A program made the translations under genes and the position numbers. Under the pieces are notes generated by a model. The model searched no databases, was not told where the DNA came from, and saw only the letters and a list, made by a program, of their open reading frames with translations. Shown piece by piece: positions 34,001 through 43,275 of a stretch of 64,000 nt of DNA; positions within the stretch are counted from its first letter, which is position 1, and every line of letters starts with the position of its first letter. Origin of the DNA: Amia ocellicauda (Eukaryota; Chordata; Actinopteri; Amiiformes; Amiidae); contig NW_027102661.1 of assembly GCF_036373705.1 (NCBI RefSeq), forward strand, positions 434,001 through 498,000, read 5' to 3'.

Positions 34001-35158
34001 CTTCCTTTACCTCACAACGGTACCACAAAACAGTTTTTAAAGACAACAACTCCTCAAACTTGGTGATGTCTGAAAAGGCAACCATCTGTTGAGAGTTTAA
34101 GCCGGCCCTCTGATGAAGCATTAAAGCCTCTTGCAGAGCTTGGGGTTCAGGCATGTCGGGGGTGAGTAGTTTTATTAAACTGTAAGCAAAACAGAGCTTA
34201 TTGTCCCCACTGGAACTCACCACTAATTGCCTGAGCTTGGTCCTAATTATGTCGTTCTTCAAGCATTTCGACAGTCTTCTAAGCGCCCCACCCTCAGGGT
34301 TACGAACCACATTCATTACCAGAGACAGACTTTCATCAGCTAAGATGGCTGCGTTTCTTTGCAATAACGCTTCGATTTTAGCCAGACATCTAAATTATCT
34401 CCACTCAGCATTACAGATAGGTTGCTAAACAAATCATCCCCTCTGAGTTCTAACTGTACAACATCTCGAGGTCTGACCCTTTCAGCAACCTGTTCAAGCA
34501 TTTTCTGCAAGGCCTCGTGTATGTTGACAAATATTTCTGCATAATTGTCACAATTTAAAAGTTCTGCAAAATTAAAACGCTGAATCATTTCAAAATTGTT
34601 ATAGGCCGGTCTATCTATAATCACGGGATCACTGGTACTCTTGGACACATCATCATTTTGAACAAAGCCTTCACCCCCTACATTCTCACAGAGCATGTCC
34701 TCCACAGCCTTATCAGTCTCAGAACCCTCCACATTCCGAACACCCCCACTGCTGACATCTACAAAACCCCCTTTTTGAGGAGGCTCATTTAAAGCCTGTA
34801 AAAGTCCTTCAAAGATATCCAACCGGTTAATGTCAAGACCCTCCTCTATAGTGATGGCTGCTTCTGCCGCCATCCTGTGTTCTAATTGTCTCAAATCATT
34901 TATAATAGGGGCAGAATTTGGTCGGGGTAGCTCCTCCAAAGCCTCCACCATTTCAAACAAATCGGGGTGAACTAGGGGGTGAACCTCTATAAGCGCTACC
35001 GGTGGGAGGTGGTTATTTAGATCATTGACCATCTGTAACAGGTCGGGGTTCACCGGTAAGTGTGTTAATTCACATTCTATCAGTGGTAATTGGGGGTTAT
35101 TTAAATCATTTATCATTTGTAATAGTTCCAGGTTCATTGGGACATCAGAGGAGTTCAC
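31027..35158 (-). pseudogene. polB: Polymerase B, best preserved copy (E2)
   Basis: Three open blocks: 34340-35158 (N-terminal), 33210-34364 (384 aa) and 31101-33179 (692 aa). The middle block has about 20 Cys/His residues in CxxC-type pairs and exonuclease motif II (FIAHNAKGYDS). The C-terminal block has exonuclease III (YCKND), motif A (YDFTSLYP), B (NSLWGKFG), C (DTDS) and KVKG. Shared lesions: one-base frame change near 34381-34390, Ala codon at 33489-33491 in exonuclease motif I, TAA at 33210-33212. Private: a one-base loss near 31193 changes the last residues. The N-terminal frame is open upstream of 35158 without an ATG, so the true start is unresolved or spliced. Confidence 0.95.
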
Positions 35159-35261
35159 AACAGGGCCGGGGATGTTCTCTCGGGAAGGTCTTTTTGGGGC
35201 CCTAGCTTGTTCATAATCCTTTAGTTTGTGAGTTCTTTTACCAAGTCAGGACATTTTTTAA

Positions 35262-35275
35262 TTTATTTTTTATTT
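35262..35275 (-). terminator. Polyadenylation signals of spliced gene (E2)
   Basis: Two AATAAA-type signals on the minus strand, about 50 bp past the stop of the terminal exon at 35321 and just before the polymerase frame. Confidence 0.5.
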
Positions 35276-35320
35276 TTCCAACAACCCACAATAGTAAGGC
35301 GTTTTGTGTCTATTAAAACA

Positions 35321-37354
35321 TTAAATACGGTACAATTTGTTAGTAAGGGTATTAATAAGGGTGTTTTGGCTCTCTATCACCAGGTTTTGCCCCACTAACA
35401 CAAGTCTTTGATTTTGTAACAAAGTATGTAGCAACTCATGCCGACCTTCAGGAAGTAGCTCCGGGGGCTGGTGGCCTGGCTCAGCTTCAAAGGATGGTCG
35501 CTCCGGTAAATCTCGGTCGAAGGAGGTAGGGAGCGAGCGTATACTCATGGACGGAGACCAAGAAGGCCTTTGCGGTGACACCCTGGCCAAGCGCGGGGAA
35601 CTGTTCCGCGTTTCTGTAGCCAAGAAATGGGTCTGGGGGGACGATGTTGAAACCAGGCCGTCGTTGGGTGGTGTGTCAGCCCTGACTGACGGCGACCCAT
35701 GAGGTTGTTGGATGCCTCTATTTGTTCCGCCCGACAATGCGGCGGGCTGAATCTGGGGTGTTGAATTACCCCCAGAAGGCTGTGGCCTGAGTAGATGTTG
35801 GGGGGTCTCCAAGACCACCGTGGGGGATCCACTCGGTGATCTCACCGGGGAAGATGTTTGATCCCACTTAGACGGGGTAATTGTTCTCAATAGCTCATCC
35901 ACAGAATGACTATCCCAAGAGTCTTGGGAAGAATAAAAATATACATTACATTTACATCTTTAAACGGCGACAAAAATCAAACTTAAAACAACATGTCCAG
36001 GACATTCAAAACCTTTAGCTTTTTTAGACCTTTGAAAATAGCCTTAGACATTCACTACAACGCAATATTATTTACAGACAATATATTTATTAGGACTTGA
36101 TAATAAATGTAAAACAGAGAAGCCGCTGTAAATAAACTGTTTCTTAAATGTTTCTTTAAAAACTGTAATATTGTTAATAAAACACACACACACACAACAA
36201 CATTTCATTTTTAAACGAACCTTCCAAGTGTAAACGCTTCCTGATCCCGGGACTTCCTGTTTCACAAACGTTTTCACGATCTGTTTAAATATTAAATACA
36301 ATGAACACCTTCAAGCCTTTTCCTACAACCACTTTAAAACAGAAGTATAATAGCGGGAGATAAGCCAAACAACTTACTAAACCCTTTCGGACGGCTTTAC
36401 TTCCTAACCAGACGGTACGGCAATCGGTCATTTCTAAACACGTTCCCCAGAAACAAGCCTAGACCTGTCCGGACTTCTAAAGATCTTTCCCAGAACCCCC
36501 CGCCCTACAGGAAACGGTCACCCATCGCTTAAATATTAGCCCTCAACGGGCAAACAAAGCCCTTTTAAAAACATTAAAGTTTGAATGATCTTACTTACCT
36601 CCACAGAATAATCGTTTCTTATGTTTTTCGGCTGGTTTAGCTTTTTGCACCGCTGTGAAGGTAAGAGACATGTTTAACCTTTAACCACACCGCTTTATAA
36701 AAAGCTTTAACCTCTTACAGGCTGCAGATATATACTCACAGCTATCAGATACCGGGGCTGACGGCTTTTCAGATTCTTGAAAGGTTACGGTTCTCGAAGG
36801 TAAAACGAAACAAGCCCTCGATGTGGAAGGCCTTTCGTTGTCTCGAACCACATTTCTTAATACTGTTAGACAGGATAATTTTTTTAAATTAACAAAACTG
36901 GACTCAAACATCTTACAGAATCGTTATACAAACAAACAGGGGTTTAGTTCTTACCCGGTCGGCAGACAGCCTGTCTAGGGACAACCACTTCTCTTGGTCG
37001 AGACATTAATCATAGGCCTTTCGATAGTTTCTGTGTAATTAAAGAGACCGGCATTAATATATATTAAAACGTTTTCATAACTCTAATGAGCCGCTTCAAA
37101 ACCACACACACCCATACATAAGAACCCATGAGCGCAAACACAAAAATCTTACCGTCGTTGTTCCAGATGATCTCCTCAGCGTTGGGAATTAACTCCTGTT
37201 GACTGGCTGAAAAATAATTTCACAGAACTTAAAACAGATGTTATAGCCTTATTTACAATACATGCACACAACACGCTCTGAGTCAATGAAAATAATCTGA
37301 AGACTTGCCTAAAAACTCGTTTAAATCGAAGTCGCTGATGTTGTTTCCGGACAT
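35321..37354 (-). pseudogene. Multi-exon right-arm gene, function unknown (E2)
   Basis: Exons inferred from splice consensus and continuous phase: 1, 37309-37354 (ATG; GC-type donor GCAAGT); 2, 37153-37206; 3, 36955-37030; 4, 36740-36862; 5, 36599-36652; 6, 36378-36433; 7, 36221-36280; terminal, 35321 to about 35922. Exon 5 has a Lys/Arg-rich run; exon 7 has VKQE, a SUMO-type site. The terminal exon is Pro/Ser-rich, then ends in a Leu/Gln coiled-coil-like segment. ERP tripeptides recur. E2 has an 8-bp deletion in exon 3 that E0, E1 and E3 lack, so this copy is broken there. The phase between exon 7 and the terminal exon does not fit with the sites I see, so a further exon or another acceptor is likely. 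I do not recognise the protein. Confidence 0.62.
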
Positions 37355-38470
37355 TGTTGATCTTTAGTCTTAAATCGAAAGGTCAGTATGAGTCTGTCGA
37401 GCTGAAGACCAGACCTTCATACTTATACTGATGGCCACATGCCGGATCTGCTTGTAAGGCATTGTTCTGGTCTGGCCTTTGTGCATCAAGACCTATAGTC
37501 AACAAACCACTAAGAATATTGCAGGCCTTTATAAGCGCTAAAAAACAACCTGAGCCAAGAAACTAACTATAAAGATCTAAAATAACTAGCGCTTTTACAG
37601 TGATTTTTTTTTTTTTTTTAATAGCGATGCTTTGTTTGGTATTAAACAAGTCACAAACTACTCAGAACAGCGTTTATCCCCGCAAAAGAGATATTTGGGT
37701 TTATTTTACAAAGCTTATAAATTATATAGGTTAAAAGTATTCTGAATGTTTTGATACCACATGCCATACGTACTGTTGTCTGAGCCCACCCCCGCCACCC
37801 ATGGTGTGAGTGATTTAGCCTTGAGTGTTGTGATCTATTTAGCATTGAGTGATCAGTTGTTTTTATTTTTTAAACGATTCCTTATCATCAGGGATTGAGA
37901 CTGCTAAAATACCTTAAAAGCATATCCTTATCTTAAGTCTAACTCTTATGAGCTTTAAGACCCTAGAATGTATTTAAGTAAAACGACTGAACACATTATG
38001 TGAGAGATAAAATATAACCACAGCTTTTTTTTTTTTTTTTTTACAAAAACAATTAACCTATACACACAAACACCCACACACACACCCTCTTTTTTAATTT
38101 TATTTTTAATTAAATTTGAGGGGAGAGACAGAGCCAGATACAGTGTGGATAACATAAGTACCCTATGCAAAACAGGCATTGTTAGGACCTGGGATCATAA
38201 CAGACAACAGAACTTGTTGATCTTATAAAATGATTGGGCGAGAGAGAGAGAGAGACAGACAGAGACAGTGTGAATATGATAAACGCACTATTCAAAACTG
38301 GCATTGTTAAGACCTGGGACCATTACAGACAACAGAACTTGTTGATCTTATAACGGTTTAGATTTACTAAACCATTACATGTATATTTAAAAAAGACCCC
38401 CAAACACTACAGGAAGAGCCGACCCATTCACACTCTACAGTTGACCAACAAGAAAAACAAGAAAAACAGG
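37355..38470. other. Gene-poor right arm (E2)
   Basis: Holds a TATAAGTAT box on the minus strand at 37429-37437, about 75 bp before the ATG of the spliced gene; poly-T tracts near 37603 and 38025; CA- and GA-rich microsatellites; and the 125-bp duplication listed separately. No other gene seen. Confidence 0.6.
38120..38365. repeat. Imperfect tandem duplication, period about 125 bp
   Basis: Two copies of a block (GA-rich start, then a segment cattgtta-gacctggga, then acagacaacagaacttgttga) begin at about 38120 and 38245. Their matching cores start at 38175 and 38300. Confidence 0.7.
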
Positions 38471-38655
38471 TTATGGGCGGCCTTGTTGTTCAGGGTTTTA
38501 TGGGTGTACACTTTCTGACGGATATGACGTAGGAATAATTAAGGAAATAACTCTACCTAAAATCACGCCTCCCAATTATGACGTAGGAATATTAATAAGC
38601 TTAGGGCATACGTCATAACAAAATAGGCCGCGCCCATAAAACCCTACTATCTACT
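38471..38655 (-). repeat. Right TIR of E2
   Basis: Inverted copy of 22632-22816 with few differences. The outermost bases on the minus strand are AGTAGATAGTAGGG. Confidence 0.95.
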
Positions 38656-38661
38656 CATAAG
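38656..38661. repeat. Target site duplication CATAAG (right of E2)
   Basis: Partner of 22626-22631. It continues into agtaacagcaatg, as in the unoccupied spacer copies. Confidence 0.9.
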
Positions 38662-38869
38662 AGTAACAGCAATGTCGCCGATCCTGCTACGGTCGTATTG
38701 TAACAGCAACAACATGTATCGATTTTAAAACTGTCAGTTCCAGCGCCTCGCAAAGCTACCCTTCTGTGATCGTTTGTTCTCAAGGGTCAGGATTTCTTGA
38801 CACTCCGAGGGATGGCCGGCCGCGTTACAGGGACAGATAACACGGCACTAGCACGCGTGCACCACGGGT

Positions 38870-38942
38870 TGTTTCCGCCCGGTTTCGAACCAGGGACCTT
38901 TCGCGTGTGAGGCGAACGTGATAGCCACTACACTACGGAAAC
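38870..38942 (-). tRNA. tRNA-Val(CAC)
   Basis: Fully paired acceptor stem, CAC anticodon, intact B-box. Lies about 210 bp beyond the right end of E2. Confidence 0.9.
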
Positions 38943-39502
38943 CGACCTGTCCTGGTGTTTCGAATGGCTCCCATCGAAGCCGGCTGGTAAAACGCGCACA
39001 GGCGTTTCCCGTGGGCCAGCCTGTGAGATAAAGGTTTCTATTTTCACTGACCTATTTTGCATTGCTCAAGGACACATCAGGACACTTTGGAAACTCTTTC
39101 AAAGGAAGAACGCCCTGAGCTATGACAAGACTTACACTTACCCCAACAAGGTGATGCTCAATGGCTTGTTCAAACAGCTGCTGCTCGTCTTGTGCCACCA
39201 TCAGACAATCACAGAGCTATTGTGCCTTCTACACCTTACGGTAGCTTTACTTTAACAATAATAATGACGGCGACCACGACGACAAAAAGAAAAACAAGAA
39301 CAACAACAACAACAACAAGAACAATAACATCATCATCAGATTTTAATTAAAAGTGGCTACACCAGCGTTTACAATTTCAACCTGTCGACGGACGGACGCT
39401 CTGAGTCCAACAATTTCAGGAACTCCAATGAAGAAAAGCCACCTACCGCCTCCGGGGAACCACGAGGGCAAGCAGGACGAAAAGGGCTTGCCCACAGCAG
39501 GC

Positions 39503-39575
39503 TCTTTCCGCCCGGTTTCAAACCGGGGACCTTTCGTGCGTTAGGCGAACGTGATAGCCACTACACTACGGAAAC
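39503..39575 (-). pseudogene. tRNA-Val(AAC) pseudogene
   Basis: AAC anticodon, but the last acceptor pair is lost (G opposite G), one anticodon-stem pair is lost, and the conserved C of the T-loop is changed (TTTGAAA). Confidence 0.7.
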
Positions 39576-40464
39576 CAACCCGTCCTGGTGTTTCGAATAA
39601 CTCCTATCGAAGCCGGCTGGTAAAACGCACACAGGCGTTCCCCGTGGGCCAGCCTGTGAGATAAAGGTTTCTATTTTCACTGACCTATTTTGCATTGCTC
39701 AAGGGCACATCAGGACACTTTGGAAACTCTTTCAAAGGAAGAACGCCCTGAGCAATGACAAGACTTACACTTACCCCAACAAGGTGATGCTCAATGGCTT
39801 GTTCAAACAGCTGCTGCTCGTCTTGTGCCACCATCAGACAATCACAGAGCTATTGTGCCTTCTGCACCTTACGGTAGCAACAAATCTAACTACTGCTTTA
39901 CTTTAACATTAATAATGACGGCGACTACGACGACAACAAGAACAACAACAACAACAACAACATCAACAAGAACAACAACAACATCATCATCATCATCATC
40001 AGATTTTAATTAAAAGTGGCTACACCAGCGTTTACAATTTCAACCTGTCGACGGACGGACGCTCTGAGTGCACCGATTTCGGGATACTTCGGAAACTCTT
40101 TCAAAGGCAGGACGCCCTGCGATCAGACAGTGCCTGCACTTAGCCCAACAAGGTGATGCTGAATGGCTTGTTCAAACGGCTGGTGGTCTTCCGTCACCAC
40201 CAGACTATCAGAGCTATTTTGTGCCTTCAACTACATAAGAGTAACAGCAATGTCACCGATCCTGCTACGGTCGTATTGCAACAGCAACGACATGTATCGA
40301 TTTTAAAAGTGTCAGTTCCAGCGCCTCGCAAAGCTACCCTTCTGCGATCATTTGTTCTCAAGGTCAGGATTTCTTGCCACTCCGAGGAAGAGAAAACGAC
40401 GGCCGGCCATGGGGCAGAGAGATGAGGACGGGTAACACGGCACTGGCACGCGTGCACCGCGGGT

Positions 40465-40537
40465 TGTTTCCGCCCAGTTTCGAACCAGGGACTTTTCGCG
40501 TGTGAGGCGAACATGATAGCCACTACACTACAGAAAC
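40465..40537 (-). pseudogene. tRNA-Val(CAC), degenerate
   Basis: CAC anticodon. Substitutions in the acceptor 5' strand (CTG for CCG), D-region and T stem weaken three stems. Confidence 0.6.
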
Positions 40538-41103
40538 CAACCTGTCCTGGGGTTTCGATTGGCTCCCATCGAAGCAGGCTGGTAAAACGCACACAGGCGT
40601 TTCCCGTGGGCCTGCCTGTGAGATAAAGGTTTCTATTTTCACTGACCTATATTGCATTGCTCAAGGGCACATCAGGACACTTTGGAAACTCTTTTAAAGG
40701 AAGAATGCCCTGAGCTATGACAAGACTTACACTTACCCCAACAAGGTGATGCTCAATGGCTTGTTCAAACAGCTGCTGCTCGTCTTGTGCCACCATCAGA
40801 CAATCACAGAGCTATTGTGCCTTCTACACCTTACGGTAGCAACAAATCTAACTACAGCTTTACTTTAACAATAATAATGACGGCGATCACGATGACAACA
40901 AGAACAACAACAACAACATCATCATCATCATCATCATCAGATTTTAATTAAAAGTGGCTACACCAGCGTTTACAATTTCAACCTGTCGACGGACGGACGC
41001 TCTGAGAGCACCGATTTCGGGCACTCCAATGAAGAAAAGCTACCCACCGCCTCCGGGGAACCACGAGGGCAAACAGGACGAAAAGGGCCGGCCCACAGCA
41101 GGC

Positions 41104-41176
41104 TGTTTCCGCCCGGTTTCGAACCGGGGACCTTTCGCGTGTTAGGCGAACGTGATAACCGCTACACTACGGAAAC
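41104..41176 (-). tRNA. tRNA-Val(AAC)
   Basis: Near-perfect vertebrate tRNA-Val(AAC): all stems paired, canonical T-loop GTTCGAAAC, discriminator A, TTTT terminator about 20 bp downstream. Confidence 0.92.
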
Positions 41177-41486
41177 TGACACCGCCACGTCTTGCTTCAA
41201 ACGGTTACCGTTGAAGCCTGCTGGTAAAACGGGCTCAGGCATTTCAGGTCGGCTAGACTGTGAGATGGCGTCTGAAGTGCCGCGAAAGGATGCCATTTTC
41301 ACAGACCTGTTTGGCATTGCTAAAGGGCACATCAGGACACTTCGGAAACTCTTTCAAAGGCAGGACGCCCTGCGCTCTGACAGTGCCTGCACTTAGCCCA
41401 ACAAGGTGATGCTGAATGGCTTGTTCAAACGGCTGGTGGTCTTCCGTCACCACCAGACTATCAGAGCTATACTGCGCCTTCAACTA

Positions 41487-41492
41487 CATAAG
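41487..41492. repeat. Target site duplication CATAAG (left of E3)
   Basis: Pairs with CATAAG at 56707-56712. The left flank cttcaacta is the same as for E2. Confidence 0.9.
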
Positions 41493-41677
41493 AGTAGATA
41501 GTAGGGTTTTTTGGGCGCGGCCTATTTTGTTATGACGTATGCCCTAAGCTTATTAATATTCCTACGTCATAATTGGGGGGCGTGATTTTAGGTAGAGTTA
41601 TTTCCTTAATTATTCCTACGTCATATCCGTCAGAAAGTGTACACCCATAAAACCCTGAACATCAAGGCCACCCATAA
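41493..41677 (+). repeat. Left TIR of E3
   Basis: Nearly identical to 22632-22816, with the same three TGACGTA motifs. Confidence 0.95.
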
Positions 41678-41721
41678 ATACCCCCACCCCTCTGAAGGCA
41701 ACGCCCCGAAACTCTCCTCTC

Positions 41722-41729
41722 TATTTAAG
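41722..41729 (+). promoter_or_regulatory. TATA box of the early gene (E3)
   Basis: TATTTAAG, 67 bp before the ATG at 41796, preceded by a CCACCCCT-type GC-rich box. Confidence 0.55.
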
Positions 41730-41795
41730 AACCCGCGCTGCTTTTAGGCAATACCTCTTTAATTCTCAGCATCAGAAACATCCCGCTTCTTCAAC

Positions 41796-42506
41796 ATGTC
41801 CAGCGACATCAACATGAAACCCCGCAAGAAACAATCCCGGGCAAGGGTTCCTGTACTCACCAATTTGAAGATTGAATGCTCCTGGGTGTTGTTCTGGGGG
41901 GCTCGACGGGGTTACCACTTTAAAAGGGATCCCAGCTATGTTGGAGTGGAGCTTTTTGCTTTGGGAGAGAAGGAGGGTACGTTGGAACCTTTTGAGACGG
42001 TAATTGAATACTCTTATGAGGACTGGTTGAAGGTGATGGCCTGGAGAGATCTGGGGCTTGTGGATAAGACTCTAGAAGGCTTGCAAGAGGGTCCAAGAGA
42101 ATGCGAAATGGAGTCTCCGACTCAGGGTTTTGAAAGGTGTGAATGGGAAAGCTTGCAGAACTACGGTAGAGTGGTGAAGAGTCTATCTCTAACTACAGAT
42201 CGTAAGGTTTTGTTTAGCAGTACCCTGATTACAAACCCTATTGAAGGGGGTGTGGAGGATCCAGAAAAACAGGTTACTGAAATTATGTTTGACGCCGTGG
42301 ACTGGCCGTTCTTGAAAGAGGTCATAAACTGTATAAATGATGGTTTTGACATCTTGACCAAATGTTCGCAACTGGATTTGGTTAGAAGGAGAATATGCTG
42401 GATTATGGATTATATATCCCCCTTGAATGACGACGACGATGATAAAACAGACGACGTGTGGGGTTTTGGAGGGGGGTCTGACGGCTCAGGGGCTACTCTC
42501 TTCTAA
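41796..42506 (+). CDS. Early 236-aa protein, intact (E3)
   Basis: Only complete copy. It has a basic N-terminus (KPRKKQSRAR). Residues 20-80 look like a beta-strand domain ending EYSYEDWLKVM, loosely reminiscent of PC4/p15 single-strand-binding coactivators, but this likeness is weak. The second half is helical with Cys residues, then five Asp in a row and a Gly/Ser tail. First gene inside the left TIR, behind a TATA box, so probably an immediate-early regulator. No LxCxE retinoblastoma-binding motif found. Function not established. Confidence 0.7.
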   Translation: MSSDINMKPRKKQSRARVPVLTNLKIECSWVLFWGARRGYHFKRDPSYVGVELFALGEKEGTLEPFETVIEYSYEDWLKVMAWRDLGLVDKTLEGLQEGPRECEMESPTQGFERCEWESLQNYGRVVKSLSLTTDRKVLFSSTLITNPIEGGVEDPEKQVTEIMFDAVDWPFLKEVINCINDGFDILTKCSQLDLVRRRICWIMDYISPLNDDDDDKTDDVWGFGGGSDGSGATLF

Positions 42507-42584
42507 GAGGGCGGTGTGTCGTGACGTAGTGAAGAGATAGGATAAAAGGCGCAACAATTCAATCATGGTTTAAAATTAAAGAGA

Positions 42585-43103
42585 ATGTCTTACCTGAAAG
42601 CTGCGGACGTCGACAGGCTCTACAGGCCTCTTCAAACCCGGGATCACCCCTGGTTCTATTCCCCAGATTTTGTATACACTCTGGAACCCTTTGACTGCGG
42701 TTACTCTCCAAGACCTCAGACTCTGGACTGCTTCTGCAACTGGTTCTGTCATCAACACTCTGCAGCTAACCTGAGAGCGCTATTACACCATGTGCTTGAC
42801 AGAAAAGTAGCCAACGCGAGCCTTTTCTCTACAGATTTAACCATCGATGAGGATCAACTTTCAAACCTGGAAAAGTTAATGGCTGCTGTAACAAAGACCG
42901 GGGGGTACGAACACTGGGATGAAGCGCTCAAGGGGGCCAAGAATGATATTAGGCCATTTCATCAACATCTGTATGACCTTTTACTGAGCATGTTTAATAC
43001 ACCTCTGTTTACTTTTAAAATAGGTCATATTGTTGTTTTATTTACATATGTAACTGAGGTGTGTGCCTACAAGATAAAGAAACAGGTATATTTGTTGATA
43101 TAG
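42585..43103 (+). CDS. In-frame fusion: 282-aa N-terminus to Bcl-2-like protein (E3)
   Basis: A deletion at about 42721 joins the first 46 or so codons of the 282-aa gene to the Bcl-2-like gene just after its MGN start, in frame, making a 172-aa open chimera. It keeps the upstream TATA/ATF promoter and the BH1-like segment but loses the possible myristoylation signal and the Cys/His motif. Confidence 0.75.
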   Translation: MSYLKAADVDRLYRPLQTRDHPWFYSPDFVYTLEPFDCGYSPRPQTLDCFCNWFCHQHSAANLRALLHHVLDRKVANASLFSTDLTIDEDQLSNLEKLMAAVTKTGGYEHWDEALKGAKNDIRPFHQHLYDLLLSMFNTPLFTFKIGHIVVLFTYVTEVCAYKIKKQVYLLI

Positions 43104-43275
43104 ATCAAGTAACCAATCATCTGATTTCTTTTTATCTGTACCGTAGAAAAAATTGTTGTGTATGTTATACTTTTCTCAAATGTCTAAAAAGGGGTATCTG
43201 CTCTCCTGAAGTTGAATAAAAAACCTTGTATAAAAACTTTGCGCATAGTGTGGGTCTGTGTGGTTATTTGACAGA

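Larger units (their letters stand above)
22632..38655. mobile_element. Complete Polinton element E2
   Basis: 16,024 bp bounded by 185-bp TIRs and the CATAAG duplication. The gene set is complete in order but many genes are broken. It has the best preserved middle block of polymerase B and the only copy in which exon 1 of the spliced gene keeps an open frame. It lacks roughly 130 bp of the right arm present in the sister copies. Confidence 0.96.
38656..41492. repeat. tRNA-Val cluster 3 (host repeat)
   Basis: Four tRNA-Val genes or pseudogenes in about 2.8 kb of repeated spacer, microsatellites near 39290-39340 and 39935-40005, an unoccupied target at 40234-40239 and the occupied one at 41487-41492. 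No protein gene seen. Confidence 0.85.

Noticed and set aside
41796-42506. Firm assignment of the early 236-aa protein to the PC4/p15 family
   Set aside because: Only a loose strand-helix resemblance; key PC4 residues are not evident, so it is left as unknown.
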